Below, piece after piece: positions 40,301 through 55,300 of a stretch of 64,000 nucleotides of DNA. Each line of letters starts with the position of its first letter. Position 1 is the first letter of the stretch. Made by a program: the position numbers and the translations under genes. Origin of the DNA: Dirofilaria immitis (lineage: Eukaryota; Nematoda; Chromadorea; Rhabditida; Onchocercidae); assembly GCA_024305405.1 (NCBI GenBank), contig JAKNDB010000105.1, positions 2,418,001 to 2,482,000 of the forward strand, written 5' to 3'. Under the pieces are notes generated by a model that searched no databases, was not told the origin of the DNA, and worked only from the letters and a program-made list of their open reading frames with translations.

Positions 40301-43300
40301 TTCAGTCTCCAGTTTATCGTCAACAGGTTATTTGTATTATTTTTTGTCAGTCACTAGTCAATTTATTTATACTAAATATCAATTTCTGAACTTTAAGTTT
40401 TGTGATTAAATTTTTGTCGCACATTGAAAAGATATATAGTACAGGGTAAAGAATAAAAACATGATAATATGGGAAATAACTAAATAATATGCCTGGCTTT
40501 TATTATCTTTCATCTAGCACTATTATTAACAAAATAGAATGATATTAAAACATATTTGGTCTAAAATATAATTAACCATCAGAATTTTAAGCCATCAAAT
40601 GAACAGGTAGCGAGCATATGGGTAACCAGTCATTATTTTTAGCCAAACTTTTTAGGTTTATTATATTGGTATAGTTGGATTTATAGTGCCAATTTTGCAT
40701 TATTGTGAATTATAGCTTAAATTTTTGTATTATTGTGAATTGCAGCAGCCACAATCGGTGTCGGTGAGAACATATATTGGCAACCAACCATCCTCATTGT
40801 CTACTTCATCTGCTTATCAGCGTTAGTTTCCTTATTTCTGTTTTTTCTTTATCATTTATTTCTTTTTAGCTGTAAGTTGACTTTTTATCCTCTCAACACT
40901 TTTTGCTGTTCATAAATTACGATGAATGCAGTCATCGTCTTACCAAGTTTGGATATTGTCACACAAGTGGAACTGGATATTCAACTAATTAAAATAATGT
41001 TTAATAGGAACTTAAACTGCATCAACGAAATTGTAAAGCGCAGCATTTATTCTGTTTTAAACGGCTGATGAGTTAAAAAGTTCGGATGAATCAAAATCTA
41101 TCATTAATTAAGTTTGAGTTTGAAAATTTTGGCAGCAAGTCAAAATTTGATATTTTCATAGTTTGATGAGATCGATTAACGATGCAGGATTTTATGAAGA
41201 TAACTAGCCGAAATCGGTTGCTCGTAGTATTGGATAGAATAATTCATGAAAAATTGCTCGTTTTTAACATTATCAGTTAGTTTTTGTTAAAGAGTGATTG
41301 AAGCTTTGGAGACTTATTTTAGGAAAGCGTATGATAGAAATAGGCCATCGAGACGTGCACGAACTTTTTATCTTTTGAATGCGAAATTTTTTCTCAGCTA
41401 ATGAAATTAATCGTTGATGTGTAGAACTTATTTTTTTAAAAAGTTATGTTGAAAATAGTCCTCTATTTTTAGGAAAGTTATGAATCTTCATTCTTCTCTA
41501 ATGATTAGTTGCACACGCAATTGTTTTTGCGATTTTCACTGTCTGGGTATTTCATTATTCTAATAAATTTAAGATTTAAATGCTACGTAGATTTCCTATA
41601 AAGTCGTGGGATTTAAAAAAGTTAAAATTCCGAACACTTTATCTTATTAATTGCACAATTTTCTGATAAGATTGGGGTGATTTATTCGATTCATCATTTT
41701 ACACTTCTCTCTGTACTTGTTTATGTTTAAGATTCAATCCTTTTCTTCGCCATAGAGTAGTCAGAAGATCATTCGTTTTCATTTCCAAAAAAATTCCGCT
41801 TTACGGTAAGTATTTTACGGGTAGCAATTCCATGCTCATGAATCACACTATTAGTTAAATAGGCGTTTCATGGAATAACAGAAGCAGGCTTCAAAGTATT
41901 ACAAAACCTCTCCTATCCTTACAATAGTGAGTCAAAATGTATTGTTTAAAACGATAAATTTCTTTATGGTTATTCATTATTGCCATATATTTATGATTTC
42001 AAGTTTCTCGATCGTAATGAGTGCATAATAAGAAAGAAGATAAGTGCAATGTTATATGGCGATAAAAATTAGGAAGTCTCTATTTTAAAAGAAGCTCTAA
42101 AAACTCTAAGAAATAGTTCTGCTTAATCAAGGCAAAACCGAGAAATATAATGTATTGTTCGCGAGAACAAAGATTATGAGGACTTGCAAAAACTTCTCAA
42201 CAATCATATATATCATGTAATTTTCGATATGTCATGAATTTGATTTTAGAAATTATTTTTGGTCTCTCATAGTGAAGTAAACTCTGCCTGTTTCATTTTT
42301 TGCTTACTTAGGAGCTCATCATTTAATGTGGCATAATGTATAATATTTGTTATTTGTTGCTTTATTGAACATTAAATTCATTTTCCAAGTTAGGCTAAAA
42401 ACATCCGGATAATAGATTCGTATTCATACATAAGTTTATGTATATCCTACGTATTGATATAATTATCATTATCGATACTAGGATAAACGATCGTCAGTGA
42501 GTACTAGTTTCAACACAAACAAATTCTTTTTCATTTGAAAACTGTGATTAATTGGAGAATTAGTTGCATGAAAAGTAAGAACTGAAGAGAATAATATTTC
42601 AAAACGAAGAAAATATTTATAATAAATAGGAATTTGAATCTGTTATGAATTATGCATGAATATTAAAGGGATTAATTCTATCTTTCTTAATCTATACCAC
42701 TATTTTTTTGAGTTGTTGTTCTTTTTAATGAAAATTGCAAAATTTTGTTTAGGTAAGGAAAGCATTCCACTTTTTCATTTTCATACCACGTTTGTCTTAT
42801 TTCATTTTACAATGGTGTTAATTTGCAGTGCCTCAAAAGTAGTAGCATCACCGTCAGCAGCAAGTAGTTGGCAGTTAACAACTCTAAATGCTGAAAGCTC
42901 ATTAACGTATTCATAATTAAATTCAAAAGATATGAACCTCCTTTGCTACCCTGCTCTTTACATAGATACATATATCTAGAAAACGCACACATGGACATGG
43001 ACTCACATTTATTATCTCCTCTCGAAGTGATTAGTTATTTGAAATGAATCACTGTGTCAGAGTTATCAATCAATGAAAGGCAATTGGTTATTTGAAAGCT
43101 TACTTGTCCATCTATACAAGTTGTTGGTTCGCGTATCCATTATCCAATGAATTGTATTTTGTTTTGGAATAGAAGATTGAAGTTATTTCACTTTTCTTCT
43201 CTGACATCGGATGATACTTCGGGAATGCGATATTGGACGATCTAATGTGAACAGATAAATTGATTTGGTGTTTTGGTGTTCCTTTTTTTCATTTCACCAT

Positions 43301-46300
43301 AATCTATTTCATCATCTCAATCTGAATTTCTTTTGTATAAAATTAACTGATGCTTTGTAAAAGAGCATGTTTTGTGAATGATGCTAAATCTTTTCAGTAT
43401 TATATGCAAATTAACAAATATCTTTGGCGCTAGCAAGAGAAATTATCTGATTTTAGACGATACTTCGTCAACACACAATTTATAGTAACAATTTGTTTTC
43501 AGTCTTGAAGACTATAGAATGGTAGCGTTAAATTTACTTCCTATCTATATTTCTTTTGAAACATATTTACATATTCTTTATTTAATATTTTTCACTTTCT
43601 AATTTTTTTCACACTGTTTGTCATTGTTATTTTTGAAAAATGATCTCCTTTTTACTGGATGAATGTGTGTTAACTAAGAATAGGATTCCATGCAATAGTG
43701 TTACAATCTATTTTTAATAATGTAAATAGGAGCTATTTACATATGTTATTTGGAGTATTTCTTTCTCGTTTTGTTGATAGTTGTAATGGGACCGTTAGGA
43801 GTGAATTGCTGCTATAATGTGTTGTGTTCGTAGGGTTTATCAGTAGTGTTCAATATGGGAAACAGTGTCCATTTCTGTTGGTTTACTGTTCAACTCGAAT
43901 CTTTTTTCGACATTCAAAACTTAAATTCAAAATTTCCGCGGTTAATTCTTCCCCATGTTCTTTTTTTCTGTACTGACAATATTTTCGTTTTGCAAGTCTA
44001 ATAAGTTGATTACTAGTCTCTAACAATTTGTTTATTCATAAAAACAGTGCTTGAATTGTGATTTCTTCACTGTATCTTTATCCATTTTTAGGATCAATAT
44101 TAGATCAAAGAAGAGCTGCTGAAAAAAACAGCACAGCTTTTCAGCTTTAATTGTGATCTTCTTGTTCTGTTTTTCCTGTTTCAGACAAAATTTTAATAGT
44201 TTTCTACCTGCTTTATGCTGATATACAGATATTAAAGAACTGATGGCACTCGAGATTTGAAAGACTGACTCTTCGAATAAGTTCTTTTTTTTCTTTAAAA
44301 CATCAATCTAAATTCACCATATTTTCATAATGACTTATTTGAAGGCGTGAGATAAACTTTATCATATCTTTCTTAACAGATTTACTAAACTCAAAGAGTA
44401 TATAATATCTCTTTATACATTTCTAATTTTTCAAACTTGTTGCAAGTTCCGAAATTGCTGCAAAACATCAGTAAGTGTCACGGTGTTGCTGAGTGCATTT
44501 TGTGAAATCAATATAATGGCAGACAGCTTATTTATCGACGAGTGCTTTCTTATAAGTTACTTCACTGTTCAAATTATTGCAACGTATAATGAAATAGAAA
44601 TGTCGAAGAAATTTCCACAATAAGCTGTCCCATATTTTGATTCCAACATTGTTTGCAAATTAATAAGGATGAAGAATTGTTTTTAGTGATCACAATCTGG
44701 AGAACCTCAAGTTTTAAATTTTTATTGTTTTCTGGAACCTTTTTGGAAATATTCAGGCTCATTAAGTAATGGACGCTGCAATTATTTATTGTTTACTTAA
44801 ATGATTTATTTTTTATTTCGATTTCTTAAAGCCCGGAAGAATGACTTTCTCATTAGAGTATCAATTATTTCTGTTGGAAATAATATTTGATGGAATAAAG
44901 TAATTCTCTGAGAAAGAAGAGTGAAAAATGTAATCAAGATGAAAGTTAAAAATTTTGGAAGGGAACTATTTTTTGTATTTTATGGATCAAAATGTTGAAT
45001 AAACATATAGCTAAACAATATTGATATGTCATTGTAACAGCTTTATCAGATCGATATTTATATATCTCTACATGATTTTTGTTGATTTCAATCGATATCT
45101 GTATCTAAATTGGAAAATTTCAAATTCTTTACTAGCATTAGTTGTCAGTTTGTTTCTTTCCTACCGAATTTCTTGAGTTTCGTATCCGAGTTATTGTATT
45201 ATAATTTTGTTGTCATAAACTTTTTATTCATTCAAATATGAACATTCTTGTCTTTTTCCCTGATGTGAATTAAACACTCAAAATTTATCTCATCTCGCTC
45301 CCTAAATATTCGATTCGCAAAATGACTGATAAAAGGATGATTAGTTCTATATTATACGAAATCATTAGTGCTTTTCCTCAAACAAAGTATATGTCTCGTC
45401 GTCACTACTCATGATGTTATGTATGGACGCATTATTAAGTAGCTTCATTGGATATGACAATCTCTCCAAATATAGACACAGAATTTAGCTTCGTATTAAG
45501 CAAGTACTTTGCTGAAAAGCTATTAAATAGATTATCCTGTAAGTTATTATTCATTCATCTCTTTTCGATATTCGGTAGCTGATGGATCATTCTCAGTTTT
45601 GCTGCATTTCATCTTTCTTACTATTAATATTAATATTCCATAATTTCTAGTTCATCTTCTTCTTGCTTCTTTTGACATTATTTCCTGATTTAATCAAATA
45701 TAATATTTATTTGTGCCGCAACAACTCACTTCTCCTTTTTAAATTCGCATATTATTGGTATAACGTTAGAATTTTTAGGCTCACTTCCTGTCTCTTCCAC
45801 TTAATATTTCCGATTTTCCCAAATTTCGCCATAGATAACGTTTTTTAATTTTATTTCTAATTGCTTTTAAAAGAATGAATCCAATTTCTTTATTGTTCAT
45901 TTTTCACACGCAATGGAATATATGCTAGCTTTACTTACTTCTTCTATCTCATTTAATCATAAATTTCAGTTAAACTAGAAAGAGAGATTTATTTGAAAAG
46001 AAGCTTTCAATGCGAAAAATATTATGACATTCAAATCCTTCGTACTTAGTCTTCAAAGCATTATGCTGGAACTTCTCTTCTCATTCAAAAGAAAGCAATA
46101 ATTTCTCTTTCTTTACATGTGATGATAATGCTTTCTTTCATTTACTCCTGTTCACTTCCTCTCCTTCTTTTTCTCTTTCTATAAGGCCAGCTTTTGTCTC
46201 CTAAATTCTAAATGCTTCTGCTAGAATTATACTATATTAATATTCATTATAGTTCATGAAAATTTTTTCCCATTCAGTTCTTGTAGATTTCTTCTACTTT

Positions 46301-49300
46301 TTGAAATCTTTGAGAATTTTGAACAAAATGAGCCAGCAGATTGGTACCAATAATCATTCAGAATTAGGCCTAGAAATTATTTTCAATCGGAAAATTGCCA
46401 TATCTCTTCCTGATCATCCGACATCAGTACGTCTTATTAGCAGTCCAATGATGACGTCCAATTTATCATTCAAAAATAGTTACACCATTTATGAGAAAAA
46501 AGTTCTCATCCTTCCTTTGCCATAACAAATAGTGATAAATACAGTTCGAACAGAAAAAGATTAACAAGATAGTGTGAATGTTGTACCAGTTGTGACAGTT
46601 GCTATCGGAGGATGCCAGTTGTAGCTTGCAGTAAAGGTGAAGGTGCATATATAATTGGTTTGAGTCAACCAAGCAGAAAAGTTGGTATTAATTTAGAATT
46701 AGACGCAACTGTTTCAACGAAAATCAAAGTGTCTATAATTCTAATAGTTTGGAAATTCCGCAACCAACTGAAGTAGAAGCGAAGTCGAACTTCCCATTAA
46801 TGTTGAAAGAAGAGGAACAGGGCGAAGAAATTTTGACGCTACCAAGTCCGCGAACATTGAATGATATGATGTCAAAAATTCAAAGTAAGTTGAAATTCTA
46901 AGCTTTCGAATTTTTTGATTTCAATTAGTTAGCATTTTACAGAACTGCGCTTAGTTATTTTAAATGATTCACTTTTACTGTTAAAGATCATCATTTGTTG
47001 GAAATGTACTGTTGTAAACGGCCAAACTGTACTGTTTTTTATTTGTAACACTTAAATATTTATTTTCCATAATCTTTATCGTTTCACTGCAAAAGTGAAT
47101 AAGTTATACTGGTAGTTTTTGACGATTCTACAAGAGAAAGAAAGTGCTAGATGTGTATTAATAGCTTTGGCACAAGATTTTACGATTCTTTTGCTTCATT
47201 TGTATATCTTCTGAAAGTTGGACTTAATAGTTCTTCGTCATATAAAATCGATTTATTTAACGATATATACAGTGCTAAGTGAAACTGAAATAACATTTGC
47301 CTAGGATCTCAATTTTTTGTTGTTTTTTAAAACATTTTTTCAATAGTTGAAATAAAATTAATAGAGAGAACGACTTTAAAAAAAAAAAAAAGAAAAAACT
47401 GCTTCTAAAGTGATAAAACAAACTAAACCTATGCAACTTCATCGTTTGAAATAATTATTTTCAATAACTTACTGTCATTGGACTTTTCATTTATATGGCG
47501 TTATTAGAATCACAAAATAACAATGAAGCAGTAGCTGCGCGTCAGATTGTCTCTGCACGGACGATTATTTTGAATGCTAAACTAGGAATCGTTAAACTGT
47601 TAAATCTCATTCAGTTCGTCTGTTATAATCCACCTGTTGTTTCGAAATTTGTTTTTAAAAACGTTTTATTTATTTCATTAGCAATTTATTAAACATTATT
47701 CATTGAAGAATATGAACTCATTTCTTTCCGCATTTTTGCTTCAACTGTTGGGTCAATATCTGTGTAATGATAATAACCACCGTTTGTGAAAATACTGATG
47801 TTGACTTGTTCATATAGCACTAATGGTGATGATAAGTCTCTTCCCATTCTTACTCTTATTTATTGCCTTTTAACAATTCTCTTATAACTTGTCGTACTCT
47901 TATTTTCACATTCATATACCATCCATATATTTTCTCACATTTATTTCTCACATTTTTTAAAATCATTAATTCATTTAATTTCGTATTGATTTTTTTCTCT
48001 TCTTTTAATTAAGATTTTAAGAAAATTTAAATATCGCGATGAAGATGTCGAAATATCTCTGGAGGTACTTGAGGAATTGCATAATCTATTTTTGCATGAG
48101 GGCAATCTGCTGAAAAAGCTGGGAGAAAAGAGGAGAGGAGGACTTTATTCGATATTTTAATAGATGGAAAACAATTGTCAGATTTGTTGACCTACGATGC
48201 AGTATTTGTGAGAGATAATGTATGTTTGTGTGGAGTATGAGGAAGATTAGTATGTCGTTGTCCTCTTTTATAATGAAAGCGAATACGACACCGAGTCACA
48301 TCTGTTCCTAAAACGATTAGCATTCATCTCTTACATCTCCTACTCACCTGTTCTTTTTATCATCCCAAAATGTAGAGGTATTGAAATAAGTTAGGCCGCT
48401 AAATTTATGTAATAACAACCATATTATATCGCATAGCTCTGACCTACTGATCGCATTGGCTTGTCTTCTTCATCTTTTGTATTCTTAGATATGCAATTGC
48501 TATCTTTTTTCCTAGAGAGTAATAAATTGTTTTAGATTCTTTTAAAAAAATTTTGAGATACTAATAATTTCATGATAAGCGATATTTAAATTTGAGTGAG
48601 ACAGCAAAGTGAAAATGAATTGAAGAATAATGATACTTTTGAATTCAAAACTTGTCTTCTGTTGAAACAGTTTCCATTGCATATGTGTTGCCTCGTTCTT
48701 AAGTGGTAATAGAGTAACATTTGGAAGAAAGAAGAAAAGGAAGGTGCGAAGAGGAAAGGAAGAGAAAAAAGTGAAATTTCATTTCAGTCTCAGAACTTCA
48801 TTTTCCAAAACTGCTGCTTCGAATATTAATTTAAATTTATTGTTTTAGTCGATTAATTATATATTAATGAAAAGCAAGAAAGTATATATGGAAAAAGTCG
48901 TAATTTTTAGTTATATGCTGCAATATGATCATAATTTTCTTTCTAAGCACTTTGATCAATTTTTCTAAGCACTTTGATCAATGAGTGAGTGAAATGAAGT
49001 AGTCGAGGAATAGAAGAATGATAACTATAATTGTATGTTTGTCATGCGGAATGCAAAGAGTGCATTTCAGGATGCGCCAATGTGATAAATGGCCTGTTGT
49101 CAAACTGATTTGCGCACTTTATTACTAATCAGAAATATGATTTTTTCAATTTATCATTTTCTTCCTGTCAAAACTTTCTTATTTACAACAGCCGTCTTCA
49201 TCATCTTAACTATTTTCCATTTTCTTTATTTTTAGATATATGATCAGGATTACCATTATTCGCGTCTTTTGTACCTCCTATTTTAATTTCATTTAAATGT

Positions 49301-52300
49301 CTTCATGATTATTATACTACAAATTGGTTTGCACAGAAAAGCGAATGTAATTGGTAGATGAAAACACTTATTTTGTAGGTTGTCGAACACGTCGTTATCG
49401 CCTTTTAATATCTTTGATATTACGTCTTTCTGTAACCTTCAACATTTATTATTTTAATTAACAAGCGCACGATGGTTGTTTTTTTTTATCTCATCCATTT
49501 TTAAATATATTTCTCAGTGGTTAATATTTATATTAGATTTGAGCAAAAATATTTATTTTACTTATTCCGATACGTTTTGTTGATATAAATAATAAATAAA
49601 AAGATGAAAGGAAAACAAAGTAACAAAATAAAAAAAGGACAGAAAAAGAGTATTCCTTGAAAGATAGCAATAGTGATTAGCAGTTGATTATAGTAATGTA
49701 TGGTCATATTTAACTATTAGCTTATTAACTGTAATCTATTATTAATTTTCACATATTATTAGTGGATTGTATTGCTCCGTAATCACGAAACATGTGTTAT
49801 CCAGTTATATGATGTTAGAAGCTAATTAGCAATTTGTTTAATTTATGGTCATATCTATTAGATGCCAACTCATTTGAAAAGAAAGTTTCATTTGTGGAAA
49901 AAAATTTTTTAGAATGGGGAGGGCGAGAATTATCATGGATACATAAATTGCAAAGTTACCATGCTATTGATATACTGCTGCGCTTCATCAACTTTCTACT
50001 CAACACCTTCGTTTGATCTGAAGAAGTAAAGTTATCCACTTTGCATAAGAAAGGTTGTGAATATTTTTTCGTAGCGGATTGAAGCATGTTATATATATAT
50101 ATATACTTGAAGGAGAAAATATGAATCATATATATATATATACATTAAATATGATGACAATATTAAACAGATGAAATTAATTGCTTTCTGATCATTAGAG
50201 ATATCATTTATTTAATTTCATCTCCGATTCACAAATGAGCTACATAAATTATCAGGAATCGAGCAAAGTTTTCAATTAATAGCTTCAAGAAATCTGATGA
50301 TATTTGGACAAAGAACAAGAAGGAGGCTATTTATATTTTCTCCTTGGAGAAATATTGTCACTGTTATTTGAAAAATTGAAATCAGCCAATATTTTGTTTC
50401 TCAAACAATGCATAATTCTTGCAAATGAAAATCTTTCATATCTAAAAGATACTCGATTTGAGAAATTATTGATAGTGGGTAAATAAATTTCTGAAATGAA
50501 CACAATAAATAGTGAATGAAAATTAAGAAGCTGGTTGATTGGCTGGTTACAGCTGAGTATTTTTACATTTATTTTATTTAAAGATTAGAATCCGTTCGAT
50601 AACTTTCTGTTTTTTACGTCCCTGTTATTTTCCAAGTTCTGACACTAATACTAACTCAAAAGCTCATTTACCATTGGAGCAATATGTGTTTTAGGGCAGT
50701 AAAATTGCTCCTTCAAAAATGTCTTCAAGCAGCAGCAATTCTTCATATTATTTTTTGTTGCTCCATTCCATCAATGACTGCTACCATTGCTTCCTTTTTC
50801 TCAATTCTAAATCTAGTCTAGACTCATTTTTCCTTTTCAAGCCTTCATTATCCTATTTCAGTTCAGTCATATTCGTCTTCCATAAATAAATTGATTTGGT
50901 CTCCTGTTGGCTTCCGGTTATTGTTCTATTATCAAATATCATAAAATTGAAGCGGTACGAGTGAATGATACTCAAGTGCAATATATTCAAATTTTCAGTG
51001 AGGCATTAAAATCTGTACAAATCAGCATTTGCTACGGATAAGGCAAGAAAATTCAATGAATCTTGAAATATTACATCTTTAACTTTCTTTTTCTTGATTC
51101 CATTCTTTCCGTTACGACCACCATTGACTCATTTTGCACAGCAAAGTTTGTTTTATGCTGAAAATTCCATTTCATTAAGATTTTAAATGTCATCTCTATT
51201 GAAAGAGTGTTGACTATACTGATGATGACATGATGAAGATCCGATAGAATTTTGCTGCTAGAAATAGTGATTGCAATCTTTGGTGGCATGTAAAAACGGA
51301 GTCAAAACAAATCTTTACCTAGAATGAATATAAAATGTGTGTGTAACTTCCACATGGAGACAGCAGTAGTGTAAGAGGATCCCTTATATACTTTTTGCTA
51401 AGATAATAAAGCTTTTCTTGTTTTGTTATTTTAAATGTCCAAATCCATTTCTAGTCAGTTTAACAAGTGCTATATTATTCATAAATTGAAAGCATTTAAC
51501 TTTCTTGCATTGTCAATTCTCAACTTTCAAATCTCCTACTTCGACCTTCACTTAATTTTTATTCCCATTTACATTAGTTTCATTTTGCCGCTGAAAAATC
51601 TGATGTTTTCATTTTTTTTTCACATAATACACACTTCCTAATCCTGTTTACATTCTTATCGTTTTCGAATAATCTACTGCTTTTTATTTAGAAATCTTAA
51701 TTTAAGTTTTCGATTTTTCAAGGCATATATTTTTTAACGAAAATCGTTTTTGTCTAAAAATCAAACAGAATGGAATAACAAATTCCGTATGTAATCATGC
51801 TACAGATGATAACAAATAATAATTAAAGGATCGGTCAGGAGCATTATCATGTTGACAGTGATTTACAAACAACATCTTCTCTTTCTCTATCAAGGTTCTC
51901 GCGGCCATCTGCCATTATGCAAACGACCTCCTTCTCTTTAATCTCTCATCTCTACAATAGAAATATCTATGTCAGATCTTCTTTCTCTTTAATTCATTGC
52001 ATATACTTTTAATTCATTGCTTATTCCAATATACGGTACATCTACTTTTTCGTCATCATATTCCTATTTTTTTTTCTTGATCTTTCTTTTAGTACCTATT
52101 CTTCTTTCATCATTTCTTTTTGGATTTTTTTGAGAGTGTGTGCTTGTTATCAAGTATTAACGAAGCAATCTTTGCTCACTATGATGTTTATTATTATGCT
52201 TTCAGAGTGTCTTCACAGTGTATTTTATAGATAACTTACAATGTTGAAAATAGCATGAAGTATTAGTGTAAAGTGAACGTAAGATAGAAACGACTTTTGA

Positions 52301-55300
52301 AAAGTGAGCTTTTGAATTGGCATTCTTTAAACAGTCGTTTCAGGGCAAATATAAACACAATGCATTTATTATTACAAATTCGATTAAATGGCATAATAAT
52401 AGAAATGGTAGAATGTCTTAAATTTTGATCTTTCCTGATTCAAGAGCGAGTCCTTTAACTCAGCTCATTTGAAAAGAAAATTTGGATAGAGGATTCATTT
52501 TACTTATAGATCGCTAGTTAGGATACTTGAATATATGATAAGATAGCAGTCGCTGGCCATTTGTCAAACTTTCAGTGTTGGTTGTTATATTTTTTTATCC
52601 TGTCACATTTTTTATATAGCTTTTATGTAATCACAGTTTCCTTTCGTGGCTTTTATCCTGTTACTGTTTTGTGTGGTAATGAAATATTCACTGAATTTTT
52701 CAGGACTTAATCAGTTTTATGCTGTACTGCACGGTACTAAATAAAAGCATTTAGGTCTTCTTTATAGCCATGTAAGACGTAAGAAATATCTGAGTATGAA
52801 TGGATTCCGTAAGCCGGTTTATCATTATCAGGAGGAGTGGAAAGTGAAATGCGCCAGCGCCATTTGAGAGCTTCAAATAAATGCCTTATTAATTTCTTGC
52901 GCCTCTTTTTTCTTCTGCATTCATTACAACTTTTGGCAGTCTTTCTCTTTCCGTCGATTTATTTAATTTTCTTTTGCCTGCATTATTCTGCTTTCGCATT
53001 TCAATTCTTTCCTAACAAAACTTTTAATAATTTGTTTTGCATATTCAATACAAAACAAATTATTATCTCGTATTTCATCTCCGTGTGTAATTACTTTTCG
53101 TTGTTAACCTTATAAAAGAAGTATACAGCTCCTCTTTTGTCTTTTATGAATATGATAATAATATCTTACAAGCTAATTTATTGAACATTATATTCGAAAT
53201 TTATAAATTTTTTGAATTGTTTCGTTGATTGCATGATAGCACTATATAAATCTTAAATGATTCATTACTATTTTTGTTCAGAGAAACATTGCTGTTAATC
53301 AGATATTATTACCGAGACTAGTCAGCTACAAATCCACCATGCAGACTTGTTAATATAAATCACATATTCTACTAATGAAATTTCTAAGCTAAATCGACGA
53401 CAAGTTGCTGATGTAGAAGTAATGCCTTGATGAGTTTGACGAATTGAGGAATTATTATAAGAACTTATTTTTGTTTTTTGATTTAACGTTCTCCTTTTAT
53501 AGTGTATCCGGCTCCAAATCCAGCATCAGCTAATCAGCAATCAAACCTGCAACCTCAGCAGTATTCAGCCGTTGGTGCGAAACTTGTATTTTTAATCGTT
53601 GAATTTTAACTTTAATTTTGGATTTGCGAGAAGTACTTTATTATGATATTTTATTTTTTTAAACTATAAAGACGATTTTGCCGATAGAGATTAACTAAGT
53701 TAACGAGTTTTCCTTATTTGCATGAAAAGTATATAAATCCGGTCCGTTCTCATTCTCTGTAGAAGTAGGTGCAACTACAAAATCTCGAATGCAGTTTATT
53801 TTTCGAACTTCCATCGAGATCTGTAACCGTATATTATCTTTTTATATGCTTACTTCATGCACATTTCTATAGCATTCATTGCAATGAAGAATTTCCTTGC
53901 CAGGAATTTGTTGAGAAATGAAATCTATATGAACAAAAATGCTTCCAAACAGATTTTTTGCAGTTGATTATAAGGCCTGAAATTACTTATTCTGTTAAAT
54001 TACTTATTCTGTTCTTTGTTGGCAGTGGGAAAAAATCTTTTTCATTTTATTTACTAAATATGTTACATTTGTAAAACGAAAAATAACATGCAAGTTGGTA
54101 AATATATCTTTAAAAAAAGTTTATGGTGAAATGTTATGGAGCTGTTCTATTATTTTTCTTACTTCACATAGAGGGAGTTCAGAACTTCTGGGATCGGACA
54201 AGTTTTTAATGCGAAATAAAAAGTATGAAGTTTCACAATTAAAGTTGTCTTCGAAATAAAAATCAGTATTATTCTCATCACTGAGGGTTTTTTTGTATAA
54301 GACCAGTTTTTCATTCTTTTCAAGGAAAATTTATTTAGATATGTTGAAGAAGTAAGTAATCATGTGATCAAGACTTATATTATACATCAAGAGGCTTATT
54401 TTGCAGCAAGATATTCAGCACCAGGAGCAGTACAAAGCCAAACACCTGCTGCCCTGATAAGTTCATGTTATCAAACACCATCTGGTCACGATATGCGCTC
54501 ACCCCAGCTAATGTCTCCAACTCAAGCTTCAATTCCTGGTGCTGTTTCGCAAGCTGCTAGCAATGGTTTAACACCTTCCGTAGTTAATAACACTGCTTTA
54601 CAACGGTGTATTTCAAATAGTAAGTTAATTTTCGACGAATCTTGTGAATTTAATATATGGTCTTAAGGAAATGAATGTTATTTGAAGTTTTTTCTTCATT
54701 TAGTTTAAATTTTCTTGAAGCAATTTGTTAGCCTTAGAATTCTCAGAATATTTGATATCGGGAAGTATTCGAATACTTATATGTCATTTCCAAAATAAAA
54801 GATCGAGGAGTTATTTTCTTCGAAATTTTTTTTTTTTTACAACTCTATGGAAGCATAACGTATTTTTTTTTAGTGGATATACAACCAAATGATAGTCCTA
54901 CGGTGAGTTCTCCCCATATCCGTATGGTACAGCAAACGACACCTTTCTATGGACACGATCCAAATATTGCTGGAAGTGGTATTACTTTTAGTGTGATTTG
55001 ATAATTTTTAAATGCAAGTTAAAAACTTTAGTTTTAAAATATTTTTCTGAGATTAGATATAGAGATGTAATTATTTATTTCAATGATGGGAAATTACAGT
55101 GCAGTCTGATATGTGCCTTGTCGGTTGTTTCTTCGTGGTTATTGAGCATGAAAAAATATTGGTGGACCGTTTAGATGTACAAGAAATAGGTGCTGTTGTT
55201 CGACTACATGGGGTGAGATCGAGTTCGGTGTACGAGCCTACAATAATGTGAATAATGATCGGGTAACTCATGTTATCTGCGAATCCATGCGACATCCATT

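Larger units (their letters stand above)
40822..53502 (+). other. 12.7-kb intron of the PTIP-like gene, with embedded coding regions
   Basis: The largest intron in the window. Flanking exons (40746-40821 ending in phase 1, and 53503-53574 starting as phase 1) join in frame. Inside lie a possible skipped or terminal exon at 42829, a probable nested gene at 46328-48240, weaker coding-like fragments at about 49855-50487, an A14 run at 47378-47391, (TA)n tracts and a short direct repeat at 48940. I see nothing supportable in 43000-46200 or 50500-53500. Confidence 0.55.
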
